A stretch of DNA of 11,996 bases. Source: Pseudomonadota bacterium (GTDB taxonomy: Bacteria > Pseudomonadota > Alphaproteobacteria > Rhizobiales > Xanthobacteraceae). Within the stretch, counting starts at the first letter, position 1. The number at the start of each line of letters is the position of its first letter. Position numbers and translations under genes: made by a program. Where the stretch lies: positions 1 through 11,996 of the forward strand of contig JAEZBA010000413.1 in the NCBI GenBank assembly GCA_023430245.1, read 5' to 3'. The notes beneath the pieces were generated by a model. It was given only the letters and a program-made list of their open reading frames with translations, searched no databases and was not told the DNA's origin. Below are positions 5,481 to 11,996 of the stretch, piece after piece.

Positions 5481-5519
5481 TTTGTCAGATCGTCCGACTT
5501 CATCCGGCGGAGAATGACC

Positions 5520-6674
5520 ATGAACCCACCCGCAAATGTCCACCGCCTGCCCAATCGCGATGCAGCGATGAAGGCGCTTTACGACGATGTCGCAGCCAAA
5601 AACATGTTCCCTTACTGGGCGCAGACCAAGGACGTGGCCAACGACGAAGACCGCGTTCTGATGGCGCCGCAAAAGGCCATTCCGTATCTCTGGCGCTGCG
5701 CGGAAGATATCGAACCAATTCTGGACCGTGCAGTCGAATTGATCAAAATGGACGATTCCGAGCGTCGCTCGCTCGTCCTGATGAATCCCGGTTTGGCGCC
5801 GAAGCGCGCGACGGTCTCGACCATGTACACGGCGTACCGTCTGAACGACGCCAACGAGATCATGCCCCCGCACAAACACTCGCCGAATGCGATCCGTTTC
5901 GGCCTGAAGGGCAAGGGCAACTTCACCGGCGTCGATGGCGAGAATATTGTGTTCGGTCCGGGCGACATGGTGCTGACGCCGAACGACACTTGGCACAATC
6001 ACGGCACCGTCGGTGACGAAACGGCACTCAATCTCTCCGTGCTCGATTTCCCGCTGGTCGAGACCCTGAATGCCGTCCACTTCGACCACAATTATTCCGA
6101 GGTAATCGACGGCAAGGTCGTGCCGCTGAAACAGCAGAGCGAGCGTTTCACCTCGGATTACTCGCAGCGCATCTACGGCTATGGCGGCCTGATGCCGCGC
6201 TTTGCCAGCAAGGAGAAGCGCGGTGCGGGCTTCTCCTCGCCGATGTTCGTCTATCGCTGGGAGATGATGCGCGAATTGCTGGAGCGCCATAAGGACTGGG
6301 ACGGCGATCCCTATGAGGCGCTGATGGTCGAATATGTCGATCCGACCACCGGCAAGCCGGTGTTCAAGACCATGACCTATTTCGCGCAGATGCTGCGCCC
6401 GGGCGAAAAGACGCTGCCGCTGCGGCAGACCGCCAATCTTCTGGTCGCGCCATTCGAAGGGCAGGGCTATTCGATCGTCGACGGCCAGCGCTTTGACTGG
6501 AAGCAGTTCGACACGCTCGCGGTGCCGGGTGGTTCTTGGTGCGAGCACGTCAACACCTCCGACAAGGATCCGGTGCTGCTGTTCGTCGCCAGCGATGAGC
6601 CGGTGCTGAAGTCGCTCGATCTCTACAAGAAGTGGGGCCGCAACAAGAACGACGCTGTCGAGTTGCTGGTCTGA
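5520..6674 (+). CDS. Gentisate 1,2-dioxygenase-like double-cupin ring-cleavage dioxygenase
   Basis: A 384-aa bicupin predicted to bind Fe(II) and insert O2 between the carboxyl- and hydroxyl-bearing carbons of gentisate or a close analogue, in the cytoplasm. The N-terminal cupin holds the iron site: H118 and H120 in PPHKHSPNAIRFGLKGKG, H159 in NDTWHNHG, with H161 next to it and R126 as a likely substrate carboxylate ligand. VDGENIVFGPGDMVLTP is the usual cupin linker. The C-terminal cupin (about 285-345, PFEGQGYSIVDGQRFDWKQFD) lacks the metal histidines, as in characterised gentisate and salicylate dioxygenases. Length is near the family norm. ATG 5520 is preferred to ATG 5514 because GGCGGAG lies about 7 nt before it and would abut 5514. 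Gentisate, 5-substituted salicylates, 5-hydroxyanthranilate and 1-hydroxy-2-naphthoate are all possible substrates; the sequence does not decide. Confidence 0.88.
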   Translation: MNPPANVHRLPNRDAAMKALYDDVAAKNMFPYWAQTKDVANDEDRVLMAPQKAIPYLWRCAEDIEPILDRAVELIKMDDSERRSLVLMNPGLAPKRATVSTMYTAYRLNDANEIMPPHKHSPNAIRFGLKGKGNFTGVDGENIVFGPGDMVLTPNDTWHNHGTVGDETALNLSVLDFPLVETLNAVHFDHNYSEVIDGKVVPLKQQSERFTSDYSQRIYGYGGLMPRFASKEKRGAGFSSPMFVYRWEMMRELLERHKDWDGDPYEALMVEYVDPTTGKPVFKTMTYFAQMLRPGEKTLPLRQTANLLVAPFEGQGYSIVDGQRFDWKQFDTLAVPGGSWCEHVNTSDKDPVLLFVASDEPVLKSLDLYKKWGRNKNDAVELLV

Positions 6675-6689
6675 TCGGAGATAGCCATT

Positions 6690-6720
6690 CGGCCCCGCTT
6701 GTGGCGGGGCCGTTTTGTTG
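6690..6720 (+). terminator. Strong intrinsic terminator after the dioxygenase gene
   Basis: CGGCCCCGC (6690-6698) pairs perfectly with GCGGGGCCG (6704-6712) around a 5-nt loop and is followed at once by TTTTGTTG. It starts 15 nt after the stop codon. It should end most transcripts from the dioxygenase promoter, leaving the downstream genes to readthrough or to another promoter. Confidence 0.88.
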
Positions 6721-6760
6721 CTTCAGAGAGGCGGTCTGCACTCGTAAGGATAGGTGAAGT

Positions 6761-7891
6761 TTGCTGTCGCGTTCCAATACTACGCTGGTTTCGCATATCG
6801 ATTGTCCCGGCGGCGGCCAGGTCTGGGTCGAGAACGGCATCATGTATGTCGGGCACCAACGTCCGACGTCGGGGACCACTATCGTCGACGTGCGCGACCC
6901 CGCCAATCCGAAGCATCTCGCCACTATCGACGTTCCGGAAGGCTGGCATTCGCACAAGGTGCGGGTGTCGAACGGAATCATGGTCGTGAACCATGAGAAG
7001 TTCGGCCAGACCGGTCCCGCCGAATTCGGCGGCGGTCTTGCAATCTATGATGTGTCGAAGCCGTCCGATCCGAAGCTCATTACCAAGTGGCTGACCAAGG
7101 GCGGTGGCGTCCACCGTTTCGATTTCGACGGCCGCTACGCCTACATTTCGCCGACCGCCGAAGGTTATGTCGGCAATATCGTGATGATCCTCGACCTTGC
7201 CGATCCGGCGAAGCCGCAGGAAGTCGGCCGCTGGTGGATTCCCGGGCAATGGACCGGGGGCGGTGAGCAATATCCGTGGGACAATTGGGTGCCGCCGCGC
7301 TGCCACCATCCGCTGCGCTTCGGCGACCGGCTCTATGTCAGCTACTGGCATCACGGCTTCTTCATTCTCGACATTTCGGACATGTCGAAGCCGAAAGCGA
7401 TTTCCGGCGTCAATACCTCGCCAGTCTATCCGCATCCGACGCATACCTGCCTGCGCATGCCGCAGAAGCTGCGCGGCCGCGATATCCTCATCGTTGCCGA
7501 CGAGGATGTGGCCAAGCTGTGGCCTGCGGCGCCGAGCTTCACCTGGGTTTACGACATCACCAACGAACAGCTGCCGGTGTCGATTGCGACATGGCAGGTG
7601 CCGGGGCTCGACATCGACGGCGCGCCGCAGCCGCCGATGACCGGTTGCCATCAGCCGTCGGAGCGCTTCCACGGCACGATCGTTCCCTTCGCATGGTTCG
7701 CGCAAGGACTGCGGCTGGTGGATTTCGCCGACCCCTACGCGCCGCGCCAAGTCGGTTACTACATGCCCGATCCGGCGCCCGGTGCCGAACGACCTTCGTC
7801 GAACGACGTGACGGTTGACGATCGCGGCCTCGTCTATCTGGTCGACCGCGTCAATGGCGTCGACATCATCGAGACCAGCGCATTCTCGTAA
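6761..7891 (+). CDS. LVIVD-repeat beta-propeller protein of unknown function
   Basis: A 376-aa protein built of repeated blade-like units of the LVIVD type: TTIVDVRDPANPKHLATI (39-56), LAIYDVSKPSDPKLITKW (93-110), VMILDLADPAKPQEVGRW (141-158), FFILDISDMSKPKAISGV (200-217), WVYDITNEQLPVSIATW (262-278) and LRLVDFADPYAPRQVGYY (317-334). It has no signal peptide or membrane segment, so it should be cytoplasmic, whereas many LVIVD proteins are exported. Many His and Cys fall at blade edges: H63/H65, H118, C181-H182-H183, H197/H198, H225/H228/C230, C296-H297 and H304. That pattern fits a metal site at the propeller mouth, as in other enzymatic propellers. The start is TTG at 6761 with AAGGA about 10 nt before it. 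It begins 40 nt after the terminator and is followed 12 nt later by RidA. An enzymatic role in the pathway is inference. Confidence 0.8.
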   Translation: MLSRSNTTLVSHIDCPGGGQVWVENGIMYVGHQRPTSGTTIVDVRDPANPKHLATIDVPEGWHSHKVRVSNGIMVVNHEKFGQTGPAEFGGGLAIYDVSKPSDPKLITKWLTKGGGVHRFDFDGRYAYISPTAEGYVGNIVMILDLADPAKPQEVGRWWIPGQWTGGGEQYPWDNWVPPRCHHPLRFGDRLYVSYWHHGFFILDISDMSKPKAISGVNTSPVYPHPTHTCLRMPQKLRGRDILIVADEDVAKLWPAAPSFTWVYDITNEQLPVSIATWQVPGLDIDGAPQPPMTGCHQPSERFHGTIVPFAWFAQGLRLVDFADPYAPRQVGYYMPDPAPGAERPSSNDVTVDDRGLVYLVDRVNGVDIIETSAFS

Positions 7892-7903
7892 AAGGCCGTG
7901 GCC

Positions 7904-8308
7904 ATGGATGACGTGACGAAAAACAAACGCGCCGATGTCTATCCGATCGGCAAGAAGAACCCGAACCTGCCGTTCCATCCCGCGGTGCGCGCCGGCGACT
8001 TCATCTTCGTTTCGGGGCAGGTCGCCAAGGATGCGAACAACGACATGATCGAGGGTTCGATCGAGGTCGAAACACGCGCCACCATCGAAACCATCGAACG
8101 CATTCTCGCGCATGAAGGTGCGACGTTGGCAGATGTCGTGCGTGCCACCACCTATCTGCAGGATACTCGCGATTTCGGCCGCTACAACAAGGTGTTCGGC
8201 GAGATGTTCAAGGATGCGATCCTGGCCCGGACCACTGTCGAGGCGCGCGCTGTCATCAATACCAAGATCGAGATCGACTGCATCGCCTACAAGCCTCTGA
8301 AGAAGTAA
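7904..8308 (+). CDS. RidA-family (YjgF/YER057c/UK114) enamine/imine deaminase-like protein
   Basis: A 134-aa single-domain Rid protein, normally a trimer, whose known members hydrolyse reactive enamines/imines; relatives include 2-aminomuconate deaminases of aromatic pathways. Seen: FHPAVRAGDFIFVSGQVAKD (24-43), the helix TRATIETIERILAHEGATLADVVRATTYL, and the active-site segment LARTTVEARAV with the conserved Arg as R109 and the conserved Glu as E123 (IEIDCIAY). The key Arg of deaminating Rid proteins is therefore present. ATG 7904 is preferred over in-frame GTG 7898 because AAAGG (7891-7895) would be too close to 7898. The gene sits 12 nt after the LVIVD gene and 30 nt before the TAXI gene, so it is part of an operon. 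A deaminating step in the pathway is a reasonable inference; general housekeeping RidA is less likely in this setting. Confidence 0.92.
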   Translation: MDDVTKNKRADVYPIGKKNPNLPFHPAVRAGDFIFVSGQVAKDANNDMIEGSIEVETRATIETIERILAHEGATLADVVRATTYLQDTRDFGRYNKVFGEMFKDAILARTTVEARAVINTKIEIDCIAYKPLKK

Positions 8309-8338
8309 TCGGCCCAATCATCTTTGCGGGAGACGGAC

Positions 8339-9304
8339 ATGACAGGGACACGCTTGCTGACGGCTGCCATTGCGGCCGGAACGCTGCTCGTTGCGACTGC
8401 GACGGTTCAGGCGCAGGCGCCCACGGTACGTTTCGCGGCCGGTCAGCAGGGCTCGCAAAATTACGGCGTCAATGCCGCGCTGGCGCAGGCCTTCAAGAGC
8501 GCGGGCGACATCAACACCACCGTACAGGCCTTCGGCGGTCCGACCTCTTACTTGCCGCTGGTCAATTCCGGCGAGCTTGATGTCGCCGCCGTGGTGATGC
8601 CCGATCTGGGCGACGCCATCCGTGGCACCGGCCCGTTCAAGGGCAATCCGCAGAAGGATATCAGGCTGGTCGCGGCGTTGTTTCCGAGCCCGGTCGGGCT
8701 CATGGTGAAGAAGGATTCCGGGATCAAGTCGATCGCCGACCTGAAAGGCAAGCGCGTGGCTTGGGGCCTGACCGCGCAAGCGAGCCTGCTGCCTTATGTC
8801 GAAGGCGCGCTGGCCAATGGCGGCCTGACCAAGAACGATGTGAAGCTGATGCCGGTCGCGAGCGTTGCCAACGGTGTCGATGATCTGGTCGCCGGGCGGG
8901 TGGACGCGACGTTGTTCGCGCTGCGCGGCGGCAAGGTGGTGGAGGCGGATTCGGCCGGTGGCGGCATTCTCTGGCTGCCGTTCGATACGTCGCCTGAGGC
9001 CGTCGCGCGCATGCAAGCGATCGCGCCGGAAGCCTATCTTCTCGAGGTAAAGCCGGAAGACAAGGTGGTCGGTGCGCCCGCGCCGATCTCGACCATAGCC
9101 TACGATTATGTGCTGGTGACGGGTCCGAAGACGTCGGATGCCGCGGTCACCGCCATGGCCAAGACGCTGATGGACAAGGGCGCCGACATCGCCAAGGGGA
9201 ACAAGGTGCTCGGCAGCATGACGCCGCAGGCCGTTGCGCGGCCCTACAAGCAGCTTCCGCATCATCCGGCAGCTGCGGCGGCGCTCAACATTAAGACCAA
9301 CTGA
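8339..9304 (+). CDS. TAXI-family TRAP transporter solute-binding protein
   Basis: A 321-aa periplasmic binding protein for a TRAP secondary transporter. It opens with a Sec signal peptide (Arg5, hydrophobic core LLTAAIAAGTLLVATATV, cleavage near VQA-QA at about 24-26). The mature part starts with FAAGQQGSQNYGVNAALAQA, the TAXI ligand-site region. GGPTSYLPLVNSGELDVAAV and KDIRLVAALFPSPVGLMVKKDSGIKSIADLKGKRVAWG are typical of the family. ATG 8339 is chosen because GGGAG (8328-8332) lies 6 nt before it; an in-frame TTG at 8324 lacks this. TAXI proteins are best known for carboxylates; given the neighbours, an aromatic acid is plausible but unproven. The partner permease follows 63 nt downstream. 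Confidence 0.92.
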   Translation: MTGTRLLTAAIAAGTLLVATATVQAQAPTVRFAAGQQGSQNYGVNAALAQAFKSAGDINTTVQAFGGPTSYLPLVNSGELDVAAVVMPDLGDAIRGTGPFKGNPQKDIRLVAALFPSPVGLMVKKDSGIKSIADLKGKRVAWGLTAQASLLPYVEGALANGGLTKNDVKLMPVASVANGVDDLVAGRVDATLFALRGGKVVEADSAGGGILWLPFDTSPEAVARMQAIAPEAYLLEVKPEDKVVGAPAPISTIAYDYVLVTGPKTSDAAVTAMAKTLMDKGADIAKGNKVLGSMTPQAVARPYKQLPHHPAAAAALNIKTN

Positions 9305-9367
9305 GGGTGGTGCTGGCCGCGAATTCCGGGATCGGGTCGGCATCGGCGCTCATGTGAGGGGAGCGGA

Positions 9368-11308
9368 GTGACCGGTAAGCCGGAGCAGAATCAGGACGAG
9401 ATGGCGGCCTCGCTGCAAGCGGGGCCGGTCGCGCGGATTCTCGGCCTGCTGCTGGTTCTGCTGTCGCTCGCCTGGCTGACCGAATTGCACCGCTATGCCG
9501 ACCTGGTGCTGTTCACCGAACAGCCGCTGGCGCTGGCGGCCGGGCTGTCGCTTGCGATTGCGGCCTCGATGCTGTTCGTGCCGGGCTCGCCATTGCGGGT
9601 CGCGGTCACGCTGGCGGGATTCGTGCTGCTCGGACTGATGGCGTTCGTCGCCTGGGATTATCCGCAGCTGAGCATCGTCGCCTCGATGCGTCCGGCCTGG
9701 CTGGTGGTTTTGGCGGTGGTGGTGCTGGTCGGACTGCTGGCGCTGACCGGCCGCGTTGTCGGGCTCACGATCATGATCGTCGTTTGCCTGTTCATCGGCG
9801 CGGCGCTGATCGGTCCCTGGATCGGTCTGCCGACCATCGCGCCCGACCGTCTCGCGATCTATCTGCTGCTCGATCCCAACGGATTGCTCGGCCTGCCGTT
9901 GCGGGTCGCGCTCGAGATCGTGATCCCGTTCGTATTCTTTGGCGAGCTGCTGCGCCGGACCGGCGGCGGCGAATACATGACCGACCTGGCGCTGTCGGGC
10001 TTTGGCCGCTACCGCGGCGGCAGCGCAAAGGCCGCGGTCGGCGCTTCGGCGCTGTTCGGGACCATTTCCGGCAATGCGGTGTCGAACGTGGCCGGCACCG
10101 GCGTCGTCACCATTCCGCTGATGAAACGCACCGGCCTGAAACCTGAAACCGCCGGCGCGATCGAGGCCACCGCCTCGACCGGCGGGCAATTGATGCCGCC
10201 GGTGATGGGCTCGGCCGCCTTCATCATGGCCGATTTCCTGCGCGTGCCCTATGCCGAGATCATGGTCGCAGCGCTGGTTCCGGCGCTGCTTTATTACGCG
10301 GCCATTTTCGTGCAGATCGATCGCATCGCCGCGCGATCCGGGATCGCGGGCCTGCCGGCATCGGCGGTGCCGCGTTTTCGGCTGGTGTTTCTCAGCGGCG
10401 CGCATTTCCTCCTTCCGTTCGCGGCGCTGTTCGTGGCCTTTCTCGCGTTTCAGACCCGTCCGCAGATCGCAGCCTTGATGGCGATCGGCGTTCTGGTGCT
10501 CGTGACGGCGTTGCGCGCCTATGGCGGTCAGCGCATCAGTGCGCGCGCACTGGTGGAGGCCGCGGTCGAGACCGGAATTCAATCCGCGCCGCTGATCCTG
10601 ATCACCGCGGCCGCAGGTCTCTTGATGGGGCTGATCAGTCTCACCGGTCTTGGCTTCTCGCTCGCCGCCGATGCGATGTCGCTGAGCGGCGGCAACCGGT
10701 TCCTGCTGCTCTCCATTACCGCGGTGATCGCGATCGTGTTCGGCATGGGAATGCCGACGGTGGCGGTCTACATCATGCTAGCGACCGTATTGGCGCCCGC
10801 GCTCGTCGATGCTGGAATCGCAGAACTCCCGGCCCATCTCTTCATCTTGTATTTCGGCATGCTGTCGATGGTGACGCCGCCGGTGGCGCTGGCCTCGATC
10901 ACCGCGGCGAAGATCGCCGGCGCCGATATGTGGCGCACCAGCTGGGCCGCGGTGAAGCTCGCCTGGGTCGCCTATATCGTGCCGTTTCTGTTCATCTATT
11001 CGCCGGCCATGATGCTGCGTGGAAGCTGGACCGAAGTGCTGCTCGCGGTGGTCACGGCCTTCGTCGGCACCACCGCCGTCTCGATGGCGATCATCGGCTA
11101 TGCGACGCGGCCGATCGGAATGGTCGAGCGCGTGCTGTTTGCCGTTTTCGGAATCATGCTGATGATTCCGCCGGGCACGAATATCGTCACTATCGTCATC
11201 AATTTTATCGGAGGTGCCGGGCTGCTCGTGCTCCTGTTTGCGTCACGTGCGCAAAAAGGGGCCGCATCCGCCGCATCCACATCGCTTAACAAGGAGGAGA
11301 TCGCGTGA
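9368..11308 (+). CDS. TRAP transporter fused permease (DctQ-DctM, 4TM/12TM type)
   Basis: A 646-aa inner-membrane protein with many hydrophobic spans along its length. The first part (about 20-165) corresponds to the small DctQ-like region and the remainder to the large DctM channel. The DctM signature GTISGNAVSNVAGTGVVTIP (231-250) and the following AIEATASTGGQLMPPVMGSAAFIMADF are typical of the fused permeases that work with TAXI binding proteins. A second repeat of this motif type, FGMGMPTVAVYIMLA, lies in the C-terminal half. It should drive Na+- or H+-coupled import of the ligand of the preceding binding protein. The start is GTG at 9368, preceded by GAGGGGAG; an ATG just upstream is followed at once by a stop. 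Its stop overlaps the GST start by 4 nt (GTGA), indicating translational coupling. Confidence 0.94.
   Translation: MTGKPEQNQDEMAASLQAGPVARILGLLLVLLSLAWLTELHRYADLVLFTEQPLALAAGLSLAIAASMLFVPGSPLRVAVTLAGFVLLGLMAFVAWDYPQLSIVASMRPAWLVVLAVVVLVGLLALTGRVVGLTIMIVVCLFIGAALIGPWIGLPTIAPDRLAIYLLLDPNGLLGLPLRVALEIVIPFVFFGELLRRTGGGEYMTDLALSGFGRYRGGSAKAAVGASALFGTISGNAVSNVAGTGVVTIPLMKRTGLKPETAGAIEATASTGGQLMPPVMGSAAFIMADFLRVPYAEIMVAALVPALLYYAAIFVQIDRIAARSGIAGLPASAVPRFRLVFLSGAHFLLPFAALFVAFLAFQTRPQIAALMAIGVLVLVTALRAYGGQRISARALVEAAVETGIQSAPLILITAAAGLLMGLISLTGLGFSLAADAMSLSGGNRFLLLSITAVIAIVFGMGMPTVAVYIMLATVLAPALVDAGIAELPAHLFILYFGMLSMVTPPVALASITAAKIAGADMWRTSWAAVKLAWVAYIVPFLFIYSPAMMLRGSWTEVLLAVVTAFVGTTAVSMAIIGYATRPIGMVERVLFAVFGIMLMIPPGTNIVTIVINFIGGAGLLVLLFASRAQKGAASAASTSLNKEEIA
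11291..11304 (+). promoter_or_regulatory. Strong Shine-Dalgarno for the GST gene inside the permease gene
   Basis: AAGGAGGAGA (11291-11300) is a near-perfect anti-16S match 4-5 nt before GTG 11305, within the last codons of the permease. It fixes the GST start at the GTG overlapping the permease stop. Confidence 0.75.
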
Positions 11309-11934
11309 TCAAGTTGCTGGGTCGACAGACGTCCGGAAATGTCCAGAAAGTACTCTTCGTGCTGGAAGAGATTGGGGTGAAATATACTCGCGAGGATTAC
11401 GGGCGGCAGTTCAACAATACGCAGACGCCGGAATACAAGAAGCTCAATCCGAATTCCAAGGTGCCGACGCTGATCGACGGCGAGACGGTGATCTGGGAGA
11501 GCCATACCATTCTGCGCTATCTCTCGGCGCTGCATAAGCCGGCGCTGACCGGATCGACCCCGGCCGAGAAGTCCTATGTCGAGCGCTGGATGGACTGGCT
11601 GCTTGCGTCGCTCAATACGCCGTATGTGGCGGTGTTCAAGGATTCCAAGAACGAGCCGGACAAGCGCGCCGCCGACTTCGCCGCGCAATCCGCTGATCTC
11701 GTCGCTCAGCTCAAGATCCTGGACGGGCATATCGCCGGCAAATCCTATTTCGCGCTCGACCGGCTGACGCTGGCCGACATTGCGCTCGCCCCCATCGTCA
11801 AGCGTTGTCTCGAGTTTCCGATCGAGAAGCCGGATTTCCCCGAATTGAAGCGCTGGATGCAGGCGATGGAGACCCGGCCTGCGTTCGGAGTTGCGACCGG
11901 CGCCAAGCCGTCGGCGCTCAACACCGCAGCCTAG
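11305..11934 (+). CDS. Glutathione S-transferase family protein, candidate ring-cleavage-product isomerase
   Basis: A 209-aa two-domain cytosolic GST. The N-terminal thioredoxin fold (1-75) contains the likely catalytic Ser10 in RQTSGNVQKVL, the KLNPNSKVPTLIDG segment with cis-Pro54, and the glutathione-binding Glu65-Ser66 of WESHTILRYL. The C-terminal helical domain carries LTLADIALAPI with the conserved Asp N-cap. Length is typical. The gene is translationally coupled to the TRAP permease. In gentisate pathways a GSH-dependent maleylpyruvate isomerase has this fold, and a gentisate-type dioxygenase lies upstream, so isomerisation of the ring-opened product is a reasonable inference. The overall sequence looks more like a generic bacterial GST than a zeta-class isomerase (which usually has an SSxSxRVR motif), so the role is not settled. 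Confidence 0.9.
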   Translation: MIKLLGRQTSGNVQKVLFVLEEIGVKYTREDYGRQFNNTQTPEYKKLNPNSKVPTLIDGETVIWESHTILRYLSALHKPALTGSTPAEKSYVERWMDWLLASLNTPYVAVFKDSKNEPDKRAADFAAQSADLVAQLKILDGHIAGKSYFALDRLTLADIALAPIVKRCLEFPIEKPDFPELKRWMQAMETRPAFGVATGAKPSALNTAA

Positions 11935-11942
11935 GGCGAATT

Positions 11943-11996
11943 GTGGCGATCGAGGACAAGGCCGTATTGCAATCCGATGCCGGGGCAGTTCTCGCC
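11943..11996 (+). CDS. Start of an unidentified downstream gene (partial)
   Basis: An open frame begins at GTG 11943, 8 nt after the GST stop, with AGGGCGA just before it, and runs 18 codons to the window edge (MAIEDKAVLQSDAGAVLA). Its spacing and G/C-rich third positions fit another gene of the same operon. The product cannot be recognised from so short a piece. A hydrolase for the ring-opened product would be the expected missing step, but nothing visible shows that. Confidence 0.45.
   Translation, partial: MAIEDKAVLQSDAGAVLA

Noticed and set aside
5394..6548. Upstream extension of the GntR frame to 651 codons
   Set aside because: It is antisense to the dioxygenase gene and crosses the intergenic operator region; regulator homology begins only after 5393.
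6623..8317. 564-codon minus-strand open frame opposite the LVIVD and RidA genes
   Set aside because: Arg/His/Asp-rich composition with no recognisable domain; a typical shadow of GC-rich coding sequence on the other strand.
9350..10582. 410-codon minus-strand frame, Gln/Arg/His-rich
   Set aside because: Antisense shadow of the TRAP permease; low-complexity composition reflects complementary hydrophobic codons.
1..11996. CRISPR array, tRNA/rRNA genes, insertion sequences, phage or defence genes
   Set aside because: No regularly spaced repeats, no cloverleaf or rRNA segments, and no transposase, integrase or nuclease-helicase domains were seen; the GIY-YIG protein is a stand-alone small family member.

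Overview
The window looks like chromosomal DNA from a GC-rich alphaproteobacterium of the Bradyrhizobium/Rhodopseudomonas/Afipia group. This rests on strong G/C third-position bias, GTG and TTG starts, TRAP-TAXI and LivG-type transport genes, a small cysteine-containing secreted protein of a type I associate with this group, and two palindromic intergenic repeats of a style common there. No rRNA, tRNA, CRISPR array, insertion sequence or phage gene was seen.

Layout. Positions 1-44 hold the last codons of a probable branched-chain-amino-acid-type ABC ATPase. A compound palindromic repeat follows, then an acyl-CoA dehydrogenase (177-1328, +). A spacer with two hairpins separates it from a convergent FAD monooxygenase (1507-2643, -) of the salicylyl-CoA/anthraniloyl-CoA hydroxylase type. 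That gene is divergent from a BKACE/DUF849 beta-keto acid cleavage enzyme (2755-3663, +). A short insert-like stretch carries a small secreted protein (3849-4256) and a GIY-YIG protein (4349-4654). The latter overlaps tail-to-tail with a GntR/FCD regulator (4593-5393, -). The regulator is divergent from a gentisate 1,2-dioxygenase-like double cupin (5520-6674, +), which ends in a strong intrinsic terminator. A tight co-directional block follows: LVIVD beta-propeller (6761-7891), RidA-family deaminase (7904-8308), TAXI solute-binding protein (8339-9304), fused TRAP permease (9368-11308), glutathione transferase (11305-11934) and the first 18 codons of another gene (11943-).

How it may work together (inference). 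The content resembles an aromatic-acid catabolic locus. The TRAP-TAXI system would import a carboxylate. The monooxygenase would hydroxylate an aromatic acid or its CoA thioester para to an existing OH or NH2. The cupin dioxygenase would open the gentisate-type ring. RidA would hydrolyse an enamine/imine if the substrate is amino-substituted. The GST-fold protein would isomerise a maleylpyruvate-like product. BKACE and the acyl-CoA dehydrogenase would handle later keto-acid/CoA steps. The LVIVD protein has no assigned reaction and is the main unknown. The GntR regulator with its adjacent TGGT/ATAC-type palindromes is the likely controller. The combination of gentisate-type dioxygenase, RidA, LVIVD propeller and BKACE is not a textbook pathway and is the most interesting aspect of the window.
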